NCBI GenBank assembly: GCA_963707695.1 | Contig: CAVPQY010000007.1 | Span: forward strand, 62,001-126,000 | Direction: 5' to 3' | DNA from: JAOPZW01 sp963707695 | GTDB taxonomy: Bacteria > Actinomycetota > Thermoleophilia > Solirubrobacterales > Solirubrobacteraceae | Length of the DNA: 64,000 bases | Part shown: positions 16,682-25,211 of the stretch, one piece after another | Layout of the letters: every line of letters begins with the position of its first letter | Position numbering within the stretch: the first letter of the stretch is position 1 | The notes under the pieces: model-generated | What the model saw: only the letters and a program-made list of their open reading frames with translations | Told to the model about the DNA's origin: nothing | The model's database searches: none | Position numbers and translations under genes: made by a program

Positions 16682-17479
16682 CTAGAGGCGGAAGACCTCC
16701 AGCAGGCGCCGCTCGTGCTCGCCCTCGATCCGTGCGACGACCTCGAAGTGCTGCTCGAGCGGCGTGCCGCGGAGCTTCGTGCCGAGGCCCTCGTCGACCT
16801 GGTAGATCCCGGCGCTGTTGTTCATCGCGACCTCGACGCGCACGGCCTTGTCCTCGCCGGCGCTGATCCGCACCTCGTCGATCGCGTAGTTCGACAGCGC
16901 GTGGATGTTCTGCTGGCCGGCCTCGAAGGGGATGCGGGAGCGGCCCTTGGCCATGTCGAGGGCGTCGGCGACGCGCACGATCGCGCCCTCGATCGTGAAC
17001 GGCGCGCCGCGCGAGCGGTGCGAGATGACGGCGTGCATCGCCTCGGAGACGATGACCGACCGCTCCGGCTCCTCGTAGACGGGCGCCAGCAGGCCCCCAA
17101 GCCTGTCGGCGGTCAGGAACAGCGAGTAGGCCTCGTGGTCGGTGCGGTGGATCGCCATCCCGGTGTCGTGGAACATCGCCGCTGCGGCGATCGCCACCTC
17201 CGCGTCGTGCTCGGCCAGCCCGTGGTCGGTCACCAGCCCTGGCTCGACGCCGCGGCGGGACAGCAGCCGCGTGAGCCGCAGCGCGATGTTCGTGACGATC
17301 TGGATGTGGACCCAGGAGTGGTCCGACATCCCCAGCCGGGTGGCGTTGACGCCCGCGACGTGCCACCAGGCCTTGAGCTGCTCGTCCTCGTTGACGGCGT
17401 CGACGAGCGCGCCGAGCCGGCGGTTCCCGCGCACGGGCACGCGGATGCGCGCCTGGGCCACCTCGTCGCGCAGGCTCAC
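16682..17479 (-). CDS. HD-domain phosphohydrolase in polyphosphate operon
   Basis: A 265-residue soluble protein from GTG 17479. HD-superfamily features are HSWVHIQIV (His54, His58), AAAAMFHDTGMA (His104-Asp105), AVISHRS and the distal Asp in IVRVADALDMAKGRSR. These bind metal for hydrolysis of phosphoester or nucleotide substrates. A C-terminal alpha/beta domain follows, with VEVAMNNSAGIYQVD. The gene overlaps ppk1 by 4 bases (GTGA) and ends the ppx-CHAD-CHAD-ppk1 operon, so a role in polyphosphate or a linked nucleotide signal is plausible. The substrate is unknown. It is distinct from RelA/SpoT HD domains, because no synthetase domain is present. Confidence 0.75.
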   Translation of the reverse strand: MSLRDEVAQARIRVPVRGNRRLGALVDAVNEDEQLKAWWHVAGVNATRLGMSDHSWVHIQIVTNIALRLTRLLSRRGVEPGLVTDHGLAEHDAEVAIAAAAMFHDTGMAIHRTDHEAYSLFLTADRLGGLLAPVYEEPERSVIVSEAMHAVISHRSRGAPFTIEGAIVRVADALDMAKGRSRIPFEAGQQNIHALSNYAIDEVRISAGEDKAVRVEVAMNNSAGIYQVDEGLGTKLRGTPLEQHFEVVARIEGEHERRLLEVFRL

Positions 17480-19638
17480 GCGGGCGCCGGGCCCTCGGCG
17501 GACCGGGCGGCGTGCCCGACCATGAGCTCCTCGTGCACGTTGCGCGGCTCGACGCCGTCCTCGACGCTCCGGCGGACCCACGTCCCCGGGCCGTGGAGCT
17601 CCCACGAGTTCGCGGTGTCGGCCAGGCAGCGCTCGAGGGCGTCCAGGAGGTCGTCGCGGATCGCCTCGTCCTCCACGGGCGCGACGAGCTCGACGCGCTT
17701 GTCGAGGTTGCGCGGCATGAGGTCGGCGGACCCGATGAGGACGGTCGGCTCCTCGCCGCCGCGGAAGAACGCGTAGATCCGCGAGTGCTCCAGGAACCGC
17801 CCGACGACCGACCGCACCGTGATGCCCTCCGAGACCCCGGGCACGCCGGGGACCAGGCAGCAGATGCCGCGGACGTTGAGGTCGACCGGGACCCCCGCCT
17901 GCGCCGCCCGGTACAGCGCGCGGATGCAGCGGCGATCCACGAGCGCGTTCATCTTCATCGCGATGCGGGCCTCGCGGCCCTCCTTGTGCGCGGCGACGGT
18001 CCGCTCGATCTGGCTCAGGATCCCGTCGCGCAGGAACGTCGGCGCGATGAGCGCCGCCCGGTAGGCCCGCGGCCGCCCGAAGCCGGTCAGGAAGTTGAAC
18101 ATGTCGGCCGCGTCGGCGCCGAGGCGCTCGTCGCAGGTGAAGAGGCCGAAGTCCGTGTACAGCCGCGCCGTCCGCGGGTGGTAGTTCCCGGTGCCGACGT
18201 GGACGTAGTTGCGCACGCCGTCGCCCTCGCGGCGCACGACGAGGATGCACTTCGCGTGGGTCTTGAGGGCCGGGTGGCCGTAGACGACGTGAACGCCCGC
18301 CTCCTCCATCGCCTTGGCCCAGCGGATGTTGCGCCGCTCGTCGAAGCGGGCCTTGAGCTCCACCATGCACACGGCCTGCTTGCCCACCTCCGAGGCCCGG
18401 ATGAGGGCCGGGACGAGCGGCGTGTCCGACGACGTCCGGTAGACCGTCATCTTGATGGCGAGGACGTCGGGGTCATCGACGGCCTGGTCGACGAAGCGCT
18501 GCACCGACGTCACGAACGAGTCGTAGGGGTGGTGGACGAGCACGTCGCCCTGGCGGATGACGGAGAAGACGTCGGCCGGCTCGCCCTCGTCGCCCTGCAG
18601 GCGCGGCTGGGTCACCGGCGTCCACGCCGGGTACCGCAGCTCGTTGAAGCCCTTCAGCCCGGCGATCTGCATGAGGTCGTTGAGGTCGATGAGCCCCTCG
18701 ATCGCGTAGACCTGCGACTCCTCGACGGCGAGCGCCTGCCCGAGCTCGTGGCGCAGGGCAGGGCTCATGCCGCCGTCGACCTCGAGCCGCACGACCTCCC
18801 CGAACCGGCGCCGGCGCAGCTCCTGCTCGACGGCCTCCAGGAGGTCGTCGGCCTCGTCGGAGACCTCGAAGTCGGCGTCGCGCGTCACGCGGAAGACGCC
18901 GTGGTCGACGATCTCCATGCCCGGGAAGAGCGCGTCGAGGTGGGCGGCGATGACGTCCTCGACGGTCACGAAGCGCAGGTCGTCGCCCTCGCCGACCTGG
19001 ACGAAGCGCGGGAGCAGCTCCTTGGGCACCTTGACCCGGGCGAACGTCGTCGTCTGGGTCTGCGGGTCGCGCACGAGGACCGCCAGCGACACGGAGAGGT
19101 TCGAGATGTACGGGAACGGCCGCCCCAGCCCGACGGCGAGCGGGGTGAGCACCGGGAAGATCTGGCGGCGGAAGAGCTCGTCGACGCGGTCGCGCTCCTC
19201 GCGGGTGAGCTCGCCGAGCGGGACGATCGAGATCCCGTGCTCGGCCAGCTGGGGGCGCAGCTCGTGCTCGACGCAGGTCGTCTGGCCCTCGGTCAGCGCG
19301 GCGATGCGCACCCGCAGCTCGTCGAGGACCTGCTGCGGGGTCCGCCCGTCGGGGCCGGGCTGGTCGACCCCGGCGTCGACCTGGTCGAGGACCCCGGCCA
19401 CGCGGATCATGAAGAACTCGTCGAGGTTCGAGGTGAAGATCGCCGCGAACTTCACCCGCTCGAGGAGCGGGACGGCCGGGTCCTCGGCCAGCGCGAGCAC
19501 GCGCGCGTTGAAGTCGACCCAGGACAGCTCGCGGTTGTCGTAGAGGTGCGGCTGGTGGAGGTCGGGCGCGCCGTCCTCGTCCTCACGCCCCGGGCGGCGC
19601 TGCTGGACCCGGCGGATGGCGGTCTGCTGTTCGCTCAT
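17476..19638 (-). CDS. ppk1: Polyphosphate kinase 1
   Basis: A 720-residue enzyme from ATG 19638 that makes polyphosphate from ATP reversibly. The N-terminal domain contains RELSWVDFNARVLALAED and FAAIFTSNLDEFFMIRVAG. The catalytic core has AIKMTVYRTS, KARFDERRNIRWAKAMEEAG, the autophosphorylated histidine in LKTHAKCIL (His461) and HVGTGNYHPRTARLYTDFGL. The C-terminal part has RIAMKMNALVDRRCI and SVVGRFLEHSRIYAF. Length is normal for Ppk1. It overlaps the upstream CHAD gene by 4 bases (ATGA) and the downstream HD gene by 4 bases. Confidence 0.95.
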   Translation of the reverse strand: MSEQQTAIRRVQQRRPGREDEDGAPDLHQPHLYDNRELSWVDFNARVLALAEDPAVPLLERVKFAAIFTSNLDEFFMIRVAGVLDQVDAGVDQPGPDGRTPQQVLDELRVRIAALTEGQTTCVEHELRPQLAEHGISIVPLGELTREERDRVDELFRRQIFPVLTPLAVGLGRPFPYISNLSVSLAVLVRDPQTQTTTFARVKVPKELLPRFVQVGEGDDLRFVTVEDVIAAHLDALFPGMEIVDHGVFRVTRDADFEVSDEADDLLEAVEQELRRRRFGEVVRLEVDGGMSPALRHELGQALAVEESQVYAIEGLIDLNDLMQIAGLKGFNELRYPAWTPVTQPRLQGDEGEPADVFSVIRQGDVLVHHPYDSFVTSVQRFVDQAVDDPDVLAIKMTVYRTSSDTPLVPALIRASEVGKQAVCMVELKARFDERRNIRWAKAMEEAGVHVVYGHPALKTHAKCILVVRREGDGVRNYVHVGTGNYHPRTARLYTDFGLFTCDERLGADAADMFNFLTGFGRPRAYRAALIAPTFLRDGILSQIERTVAAHKEGREARIAMKMNALVDRRCIRALYRAAQAGVPVDLNVRGICCLVPGVPGVSEGITVRSVVGRFLEHSRIYAFFRGGEEPTVLIGSADLMPRNLDKRVELVAPVEDEAIRDDLLDALERCLADTANSWELHGPGTWVRRSVEDGVEPRNVHEELMVGHAARSAEGPAPA

Positions 19639-20321
19639 GAGTGTCCCGACGGTACGGGGCCGCCGTCGGCGCCGGCGTGAACGCCGTGTGGATGGGCTCC
19701 GGCGGCGCGGGCGACGGCGTCCGCGGCCGCGGCGAGGTCCGGCGCGGCGGGACGATCGCCCACCCGCCCCGGCGGGCGCTCGGTGACGGCGTACTCCAGC
19801 CGCGCGCGGAAGCCCTCGCGTTCGAGGCGCCGCCACTCCTCCAGGAACCGCCCGTGCAGCAGGCCGCGGCGGGCCTGAAGGTGGACGGCCAGCGTCTGCA
19901 GCCCGCGGCGCGCCTCCGCGTGCGGCGTGGCCGCGGTGAGCGCCGGGTCGAGGTCGTCGGCGTCGCCGGCGGCCAGGCGCGCGACGGTGGCGTCCGTCTC
20001 GCGCAGCTCGTCGGCCAGCGCGAGGACGCGCGGGAGCGTCTCGTCGCAGTCGTGGATCTCGCCCAGGAGGTCCTGGAGCTCCCGGGCGCGCTTGGCCGCC
20101 GTTCGGGCATAGGGGCCGAAGCACGCCTCGGCCGTCGTCTCGAGGATGTAGCGAAGGCGCTTGGCCGCGATCCGCAGATCGTGCAGCGCGGTGACCTCGG
20201 CGGGGTCCAGGGCGGCGGGGATGAAGCGGTGCAGCTCGTCGAGGCGGACGAGCACGATCCGCTCGACCTGGTCGGCCAGCGGGCCGGCGGGGTCGAGGCC
20301 CTTGACGCGCCGGGCCTTCAC
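19635..20321 (-). CDS. C-terminal half of a split CHAD domain
   Basis: A 228-residue helical protein from GTG 20321. It carries the second basic helix motif of CHAD domains, ALHDLRIAAKRLRYILE (residues 45-61). Long helices follow, ending near LEEWRRLEREGFRARL, with an Ala/His-rich tail. CHAD domains bind polyphosphate through basic residues and normally contain two four-helix bundles in one chain. Only the second bundle is here; the first is in the preceding gene at 20318. The genes overlap by 4 bases (GTGA), so the halves are probably made together and pair. It also overlaps ppk1 by 4 bases. Confidence 0.8.
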   Translation of the reverse strand: MKARRVKGLDPAGPLADQVERIVLVRLDELHRFIPAALDPAEVTALHDLRIAAKRLRYILETTAEACFGPYARTAAKRARELQDLLGEIHDCDETLPRVLALADELRETDATVARLAAGDADDLDPALTAATPHAEARRGLQTLAVHLQARRGLLHGRFLEEWRRLEREGFRARLEYAVTERPPGRVGDRPAAPDLAAAADAVARAAGAHPHGVHAGADGGPVPSGHS

Positions 20322-20815
20322 GAGGCCGCCGCCCCCGTCGACGGGGCGGCGGCCTCGACGAGCGCCCGCAGGCGGCCCTCGAGGTCGTCCTCGTCCGCGC
20401 GGGCCAACGCCTGGGCGAGGACCTCGTTGCCGTGCGCCTGGCCGGCGCGCAGGCGGTCCGCGAAGGCCTCGAGGCCGGCGCGGTCGGCGGGGTCGAGGCG
20501 CTCCTCCATCCCGGTGATGCCCGCGAGCTGCACGTCGGGGTCGCGGCGCGCGCCGAGCGCGTCGGCCAGCGCCTTGACGTCGCGGAGGACGACCTTCAGC
20601 TCGGCGGGCGGGAAGCAGGCCGCGTAGATCTCCAGCACCGCGCGCAGGCGACGGGTCGCGACGCGCATGTCGTGCACCCGCTCGATGTCGCGCGTGTCGA
20701 GGACGTCGCCGGAGGCCTCGAAGAGCTCGCGGGCGCGGACCGCGACCGTCCGCGCGGCCGCCTCGCCGAACGGGAGCTCGGCCGTCAGGCCCGGGATGTC
20801 GCTCGCCTTGGCCAC
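20318..20815 (-). CDS. N-terminal half of a split CHAD domain
   Basis: A 165-residue helical protein from GTG 20815. It carries the first CHAD motif, VHDMRVATRRLRAVLEIY (residues 47-64), with helices LKVVLRDVKALADALGARRD and RAGLEAFADRLRAGQAHG. An Ala/Ser tail ends at the stop. A full CHAD protein would continue into the second bundle; here that is encoded by the next gene. No single base change joins the two more naturally than the GTGA overlap does, so the split looks genuine. It starts 9 bases after the ppx stop. Confidence 0.8.
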   Translation of the reverse strand: MAKASDIPGLTAELPFGEAAARTVAVRARELFEASGDVLDTRDIERVHDMRVATRRLRAVLEIYAACFPPAELKVVLRDVKALADALGARRDPDVQLAGITGMEERLDPADRAGLEAFADRLRAGQAHGNEVLAQALARADEDDLEGRLRALVEAAAPSTGAAAS

Positions 20816-20824
20816 GGTCCGAGC

Positions 20825-21730
20825 CTACTGCGGGACGGCACGGGCGACCTCGTCGAGCACGACGCCCTCCCGCAGCCCGCCGCCCGCCACCTGCAGCGGC
20901 CCTCCGAGGGTCCGCGCGGCCGCGCGCAGCAGCACGAGGCCGGCGGGGAGGAGCCGCACCCGCTCCGCGTGGAGGCCCAGCTCGGCGGCCACGATCGCCG
21001 CCGGCGCGGCGCACAGGCGCTCCAGCGCCTCCGTCAGCACCTCCTCGGAGAGCTCGGTCCCGCACAGGCGCGACAGCGACGCCGCCCCGCCGCCGACCGC
21101 CAGCGCGAGCTCGGAGGCCGGCGGCGCCAGGCCGGCCAAGGCCGCCGTGGCCGCCCCGGCCACCGCGGCGAGCGCCTCCGGGCCGGGCGGGTCGGAGCGG
21201 CCGGGCCCGGAGAGGTGCCCCGCCGCCAGGACCCCCGAGCCGACCGGCCGCGAGGCCGACCAGCGCACGCCATCGCCCAGCGTCCCGACGACGAGCTCGG
21301 TCGACCCGCCCCCGACGTCGGCGACCGCGATCGCGATCCCGGGATCGACGCGCCCGTCGCGCAGGCCGTGGGTCGCGCCCGCGAAGGCGAGGGCCGCCTC
21401 CTCGGACGGGGCCAGGATCCGCACGGGCAGGCCCGCGGCACGGCCGACGGCGGCCACGACCTCGTCGCGGTCGGCGCAGCGGCGCAGCGCGGCGGTCCCG
21501 ACGACACGGATCCGCTCGGCGCCGTGCTCGCGGGCCAGGGCGACCTGGCTCGCGACCACCGCGGCCAGCCGCGCGGCCCGCTCCGGGCCGACCGCGCCGC
21601 CCGTCGCGCCCTCGGGCAGGCGGACGAAGCGCCGCTCGGCGGCCAGCGTCCGCAGCGGGCGGCCGCCACCGGCGTCGGCCACCAGCAGGCGCGTGGTGTT
21701 CGAGCCGATGTCGACGCAGGCGCACCGCAC
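20825..21730 (-). CDS. ppx: Ppx/GppA family exopolyphosphatase
   Basis: A 301-residue protein starting at GTG 21730 (VRCACVDIGSNTTRLLVAD). It has the ASKHA fold: phosphate-binding loop 1 DIGSNTTRLLV, GTAALRRCADRDEVV, loop 2 VADVGGGSTELVVG and a C-terminal VAGGGLREGVVL. It removes terminal phosphate from polyphosphate or hydrolyses pppGpp. Length matches the short two-domain Ppx1 form without the extra C-terminal domains. It heads the polyphosphate operon, followed by both CHAD halves, ppk1 and the HD protein. It is divergent from the ABC transporter with only 22 bases between starts. Confidence 0.88.
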   Translation of the reverse strand: MRCACVDIGSNTTRLLVADAGGGRPLRTLAAERRFVRLPEGATGGAVGPERAARLAAVVASQVALAREHGAERIRVVGTAALRRCADRDEVVAAVGRAAGLPVRILAPSEEAALAFAGATHGLRDGRVDPGIAIAVADVGGGSTELVVGTLGDGVRWSASRPVGSGVLAAGHLSGPGRSDPPGPEALAAVAGAATAALAGLAPPASELALAVGGGAASLSRLCGTELSEEVLTEALERLCAAPAAIVAAELGLHAERVRLLPAGLVLLRAAARTLGGPLQVAGGGLREGVVLDEVARAVPQ

Positions 21731-21752
21731 GGGGCTGCCATCATGGCTGGTG

Positions 21753-22634
21753 ATGGACTCCGCCGCACCGGCCATCCTCGTCCGCGAGCTGCGCAAGGCC
21801 TACGGCGACCACGAGGCGGTCCGCGGCGTCGACTTCGAGGTCGCCCGCGGCGAGGTCTTCGGGCTCCTCGGCCCCAACGGCGCGGGCAAGACCACGACGG
21901 TCGAGGTGCTCGAGGGCTACCGCCGCCGCACGAGCGGGATCGTCTCCGTCCTCGGCCACGACCCCGAGCAGCGCCCCCGCGCCCTGCGCGAGCGGGTCGG
22001 CATCGTCCTGCAGGCGACGGGCATGTACCGCCACATCCGCGTGCGCGAGGCGGTCGCCCACTGGGCCGGGCTCTACCCGCGCCCCCGCGACGTCGACGAG
22101 GTCCTCGACATCGCCGGCCTCGTGGGCAAGGAGGACGCGCTGGCGCGCACGCTCTCCGGCGGCCAGCTGCGCCGCCTGGACTTCGCCCTGGCCCTCGTCG
22201 GGGACCCGGAGCTCATCTTCCTCGACGAGCCCACGACGGGCTTCGACCCGGCCGCGCGCCGGGCCGCCTGGGGCGCGATCCGCTCGCTGCAGGGACTGGG
22301 CAAGACCGTCCTGCTCACCACGCACTACCTCGACGAGGCGCAGGCGCTCTGCGACCGCGTCGCCATCATCAAGGAGGGGCGCATCCTGGAGATGGGCGCG
22401 CCGTCGTCGCTCGGCGCCGGCGCCTCGCGCTACCGCGTCGCCTGGCGCGACGAGCGGGGGATGCTGCAGGAGCGCCAGGTGCCCGACCCCACCGCGCTGC
22501 TGCACCAGCTCACGAGCGGTGCGCTCGCCCGCGGCGCCGCGCTGCGCGACCTGTCGGTCACCCGGCCCACGCTGGAGGACGTCTACCTGGAGCTGACCGC
22601 GGACGCCGAGGAGCCGGAGCGCGCCCGTGGCTGA
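21753..22634 (+). CDS. ABC transporter ATP-binding protein
   Basis: A 293-residue ATPase from ATG 21753. Motifs: Walker A GPNGAGKTT, Q-loop GIVLQATGMY, signature LSGGQLRRLDFALAL, Walker B LIFLDEPTTGFDP and switch TTHYLDEA. The C-terminal extension is the type seen in drug and lipid exporters (DrrA/CcmA-like). It overlaps the permease gene by 8 bases, and together they form an ABC-2 export pump. The exported substrate is unknown. Confidence 0.9.
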   Translation: MDSAAPAILVRELRKAYGDHEAVRGVDFEVARGEVFGLLGPNGAGKTTTVEVLEGYRRRTSGIVSVLGHDPEQRPRALRERVGIVLQATGMYRHIRVREAVAHWAGLYPRPRDVDEVLDIAGLVGKEDALARTLSGGQLRRLDFALALVGDPELIFLDEPTTGFDPAARRAAWGAIRSLQGLGKTVLLTTHYLDEAQALCDRVAIIKEGRILEMGAPSSLGAGASRYRVAWRDERGMLQERQVPDPTALLHQLTSGALARGAALRDLSVTRPTLEDVYLELTADAEEPERARG

Positions 22635-23376
22635 CGCGGTCGGCCTGGCCTGGCGCCAGTACCGCCTCGAGCGCCGCCTGTTCTGGCGCAACCCCTCGGC
22701 GGCGTTCTTCAACTTCGCGCTGCCGCTGCTGTTCCTGGCGCTCTTCGGCGCGATCTTCAGCTCGAGCCAGGCAGACCTCGACGTCATCGTGCCCGGCATC
22801 GCCGGCCTGGCCGTCATGTCGACGACGTTCAGCGCGCTGGCCATGAACCTCGTCTTCCTGCGCGAGCAGGGCGTGCTCAAGCGCATGCGCGGCACGCCGC
22901 TCCCCACGCCGGCCTACCTCGCCGGGGTCTTCGGCAACGCGGTGACGAACGCCGTGATCCAGATCTCGATCGTCGTGCTGGCCGGGAAGCTCCTCTTCGG
23001 CATCGGGTGGCCGAAGGACTGGATCGAGCTCGCGGTCTTCGTCACCGCCGGGGTCGTGTGCCTGGCCGCGCTCGGCATCGCCTGGGCGCACGTGATCCCG
23101 AACTTCGACGCCGCGCCGGCCTACGTGAACATCGTCTTCCTGCCGGTCATCTTCATCTCCGGCGTGTTCTACGACGTGGGCAACGCGCCGCAGTTCCTGC
23201 GCGACATCGCGCAGGCGCTGCCGCTGACCCACGTCATCGACGGGCTCTCCGGCGCGATGGTGACCGGGACGGGGCTGGCCGACCACCTCTCGGACCTCCT
23301 CGTCATCGGCCTGTGGGCCGCGCTGGGGATCGTCTTCGCGGTGCGCGGCTTCAGCTGGGACCAGCGCCGGGCCTGA
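22627..23376 (+). CDS. ABC-2 type transporter permease
   Basis: A 249-residue permease from GTG 22627. Six membrane segments are visible, including FFNFALPLLFLALFGAIFSS, MSTTFSALAMNLVFLREQG, LAVFVTAGVVCLAALGIAWA, VNIVFLPVIFISGVFYDVG and a final LLVIGLWAALGIVFAVRGF. The conserved loop LKRMRGTPLPTPAYL is typical of ABC-2 permeases. It partners the ATPase encoded just upstream. Its 3' end overlaps the convergent acetyltransferase gene by 26 bases. Confidence 0.9.
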   Translation: MADAVGLAWRQYRLERRLFWRNPSAAFFNFALPLLFLALFGAIFSSSQADLDVIVPGIAGLAVMSTTFSALAMNLVFLREQGVLKRMRGTPLPTPAYLAGVFGNAVTNAVIQISIVVLAGKLLFGIGWPKDWIELAVFVTAGVVCLAALGIAWAHVIPNFDAAPAYVNIVFLPVIFISGVFYDVGNAPQFLRDIAQALPLTHVIDGLSGAMVTGTGLADHLSDLLVIGLWAALGIVFAVRGFSWDQRRA

Positions 23377-23977
23377 ACGCCTCCGGCGGCGCGCCCTCGA
23401 CCCTCACGGGGATCCGCGCCAGCTCGCCCCGCGCCCACTCGTCGCGCAGCAGCCCGAAGACGTTGACGTCCAGGTGGCGGTCGCCGTGGCGGTGCCAGCC
23501 GCGCAGCACGCCCTCGTGGCGCAGGCCGACGCCCAGCAGCGCGCGCGTGGACCGCACGTTCTCCGGGTTGGAGTACGAGCCGATGCGGTGCAGGCCGAGC
23601 ACGGCGAACCCGAGGTGGAAGACCAGCGCCTTGGACTCGCGGTTGGCCCCGGTTCCCCAGAAGCGCCGGCCGAACCACGTGCCGACCGTCGCGCGCCGGT
23701 CGCGCGCGGCGTGCTCGGCGAGCCCGGTGATGCCGGCCGGCCCGTGCTCGCGGTGGACGACCAGCAGGTCGAGCTGCTCGCCGCGCTCCGCCCGTGCGGC
23801 GGCCGCCTCGACGTAGGCCAGCGGCTGCTCGAGCGTGGTGTAAGGGCCCCACGAGAACCACCGCGTGACCTCGGCGTCGGAGGCGAGCGCCAGCAGCGCC
23901 GGGGCGTCGGCCGGCGTCGGGGCGCGCAGCGTCAGCGTGGGACCATGCAGGGCGATGCTCGCGCTGCTGTACGACAT
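23351..23977 (-). CDS. GNAT family N-acetyltransferase
   Basis: A 208-residue protein of the RimJ/RimL-like group: LTLRAPTPADAPALLALASD, then VTRWFSWGPYTTLEQPLAYV, the acetyl-CoA-binding region TVGTWFGRRFWGTGANRESK, and FAVLGLHRIGSYSNPENVRS. It transfers acetyl to an amine of a protein or small molecule. The only in-frame start is ATG 23977, which lies inside the divergent phosphoesterase gene, giving a 23-base head-to-head overlap. It also overlaps the ABC permease at its 3' end. Confidence 0.8.
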   Translation of the reverse strand: MSYSSASIALHGPTLTLRAPTPADAPALLALASDAEVTRWFSWGPYTTLEQPLAYVEAAAARAERGEQLDLLVVHREHGPAGITGLAEHAARDRRATVGTWFGRRFWGTGANRESKALVFHLGFAVLGLHRIGSYSNPENVRSTRALLGVGLRHEGVLRGWHRHGDRHLDVNVFGLLRDEWARGELARIPVRVEGAPPEAFRPGAGPS

Positions 23978-24656
23978 CCACGGCAACCTACCCGCGCTGC
24001 AGGCCGTCCTGGCCGACGCCCGCGCGCGCGGCGCCGGCGACTGGCTGCTCGGCGGGGACGTGGTCGCCTTCGGCGGCGATCCCGTCGCGGTCGACGCCCT
24101 CCTCGGCGAGCTGGCGCCGGTCACCTGGATCCGGGGCAACACGGACCGCTGGCTGGCCGACCAGTCGGACTTCGGGTCCGGCGAGGAGCCGATGCGCGAC
24201 GCCGTCCTCGCCTGCCGCTCGGCGCTGGGCGACGCGCGCGCCGACGCGCTCGCCGCGCTGCCCGCGAGCGCCCCGCTCCCGCCGGCGTCGGGTGGGGGCA
24301 CGGCGTGGCACGCCTCCCCGGTGTCCGACCTGCGCTCGTTCCTCCCCGAGCCGGCCGACGACGAGGCGGAGCTCCTCGCCGGCGTGCGGGAGCCGCGGCT
24401 GGTCTTCGGCCATACGCACCTGCCCTTCCGCCGCGTGGCCGCCGGCGGCGTCGAGCTCGTGAACCCCGGCTCCGTCGGCCTGCCCTTCGACGGCGACCGC
24501 CGCGCGGGCTACGCCCTCGTGCACGAGGACGGCGCCGTGGAGCACCGCCGCGTCGGCTACGACTGGGAGGCCGCGCGCGAGGCCGTGCTGGCCGCGGCCC
24601 GCGGCGCGGCCTGGGGCGACGTCATCGCCCGGCGGCTGGCCGAGGCGCGGCCCTAG
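23955..24656 (+). CDS. YfcE/MJ0936-type metallophosphoesterase
   Basis: A 233-residue calcineurin-like phosphoesterase from ATG 23955. Metal-site motifs in order: LLYDIHGNLPALQAVL, GDVVAFGGDP, IRGNTDRW, and FGHTHLPFRR with VNPGSVGLPFDGD. It hydrolyses phosphodiesters; family members act on cyclic nucleotides or other small molecules. It is head-to-head with the acetyltransferase gene (starts overlap by 23 bases). Confidence 0.85.
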   Translation: MLALLYDIHGNLPALQAVLADARARGAGDWLLGGDVVAFGGDPVAVDALLGELAPVTWIRGNTDRWLADQSDFGSGEEPMRDAVLACRSALGDARADALAALPASAPLPPASGGGTAWHASPVSDLRSFLPEPADDEAELLAGVREPRLVFGHTHLPFRRVAAGGVELVNPGSVGLPFDGDRRAGYALVHEDGAVEHRRVGYDWEAAREAVLAAARGAAWGDVIARRLAEARP

Positions 24657-24675
24657 CGCGCCGGCCCGCGGACGG

Positions 24676-24975
24676 CTAGTCGGCCTCGAGCTCCGCGTCG
24701 CCGTAGGCCTGGTCCAGGAGCTGGGGCAGCACAGCGAAGAACGCCTCCTCGAGCTCGTCGGGGACCGTGATCTCGACCGACCGGAAGTGGAGGTGGTCGC
24801 CGTGCCCCTCGGCGTGGGTGATGACGGACGCCCCGGCGAGGATGAAGAACGGGACGAGGCCGAAGTAGGCGAGGTCCTCGAACTCGTCGGGGTCGATGCC
24901 GGACTCGTCGAGCAGCCGCTGGAGGCGGTCGTCGAAGCGCGAGCGGCCGAAGGAGATCTCCGCGAGGGGGGCCAT
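24676..24975 (-). CDS. Small acidic protein, unknown function
   Basis: A 99-residue protein. The start at ATG 24975 (MAPLAEISFGRSRFDDRLQR) is favoured because the upstream extension looks non-native. It has helical parts (LLDESGIDPDEFEDLAYFG), a short hydrophobic stretch (LVPFFILAGASVITHAEG) and an acidic C-terminus (LLDQAYGDAELEAD). It is convergent with the phosphoesterase, 19 bases away. I do not recognise the family. Confidence 0.55.
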   Translation of the reverse strand: MAPLAEISFGRSRFDDRLQRLLDESGIDPDEFEDLAYFGLVPFFILAGASVITHAEGHGDHLHFRSVEITVPDELEEAFFAVLPQLLDQAYGDAELEAD

Positions 24976-25211
24976 GGTGGGCGACAGCGTCGCACAGCCC
25001 GTAGCCCGTGACATGACCCCCGTCCCGCTGCGCGTCCCCGCCCTGGAGGTCGTCGACGACGACGGCCGCGTCCGCGCACGCCTCGGGCTCGGCCCCGACG
25101 GCGCGCTGGCGCTCGAGCTCGCCTGGGACGCCGACGGCCGCCCGGCGCGGCGACGCCTCCTCCGGACGGCGCGGGGCCCGGGGCGCGGACTGACGTGGCA
25201 GGCTTGCGGGC

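Noticed and set aside
21731..21775. Longer starts for ppx at 21775 or 21796
   Set aside because: They would overlap the start of the divergent ABC gene, and the conserved protein begins right at GTG 21730 (VRCACVDIGSN).
25013..25211. Plus-strand frame from ATG 25013 with a protein-like start (PALEVVDDDGRVRARLGLGP)
   Set aside because: It has no stop before the alpha/beta hydrolase gene and no known motif. It may be an eroded gene end, but support is too weak to list.
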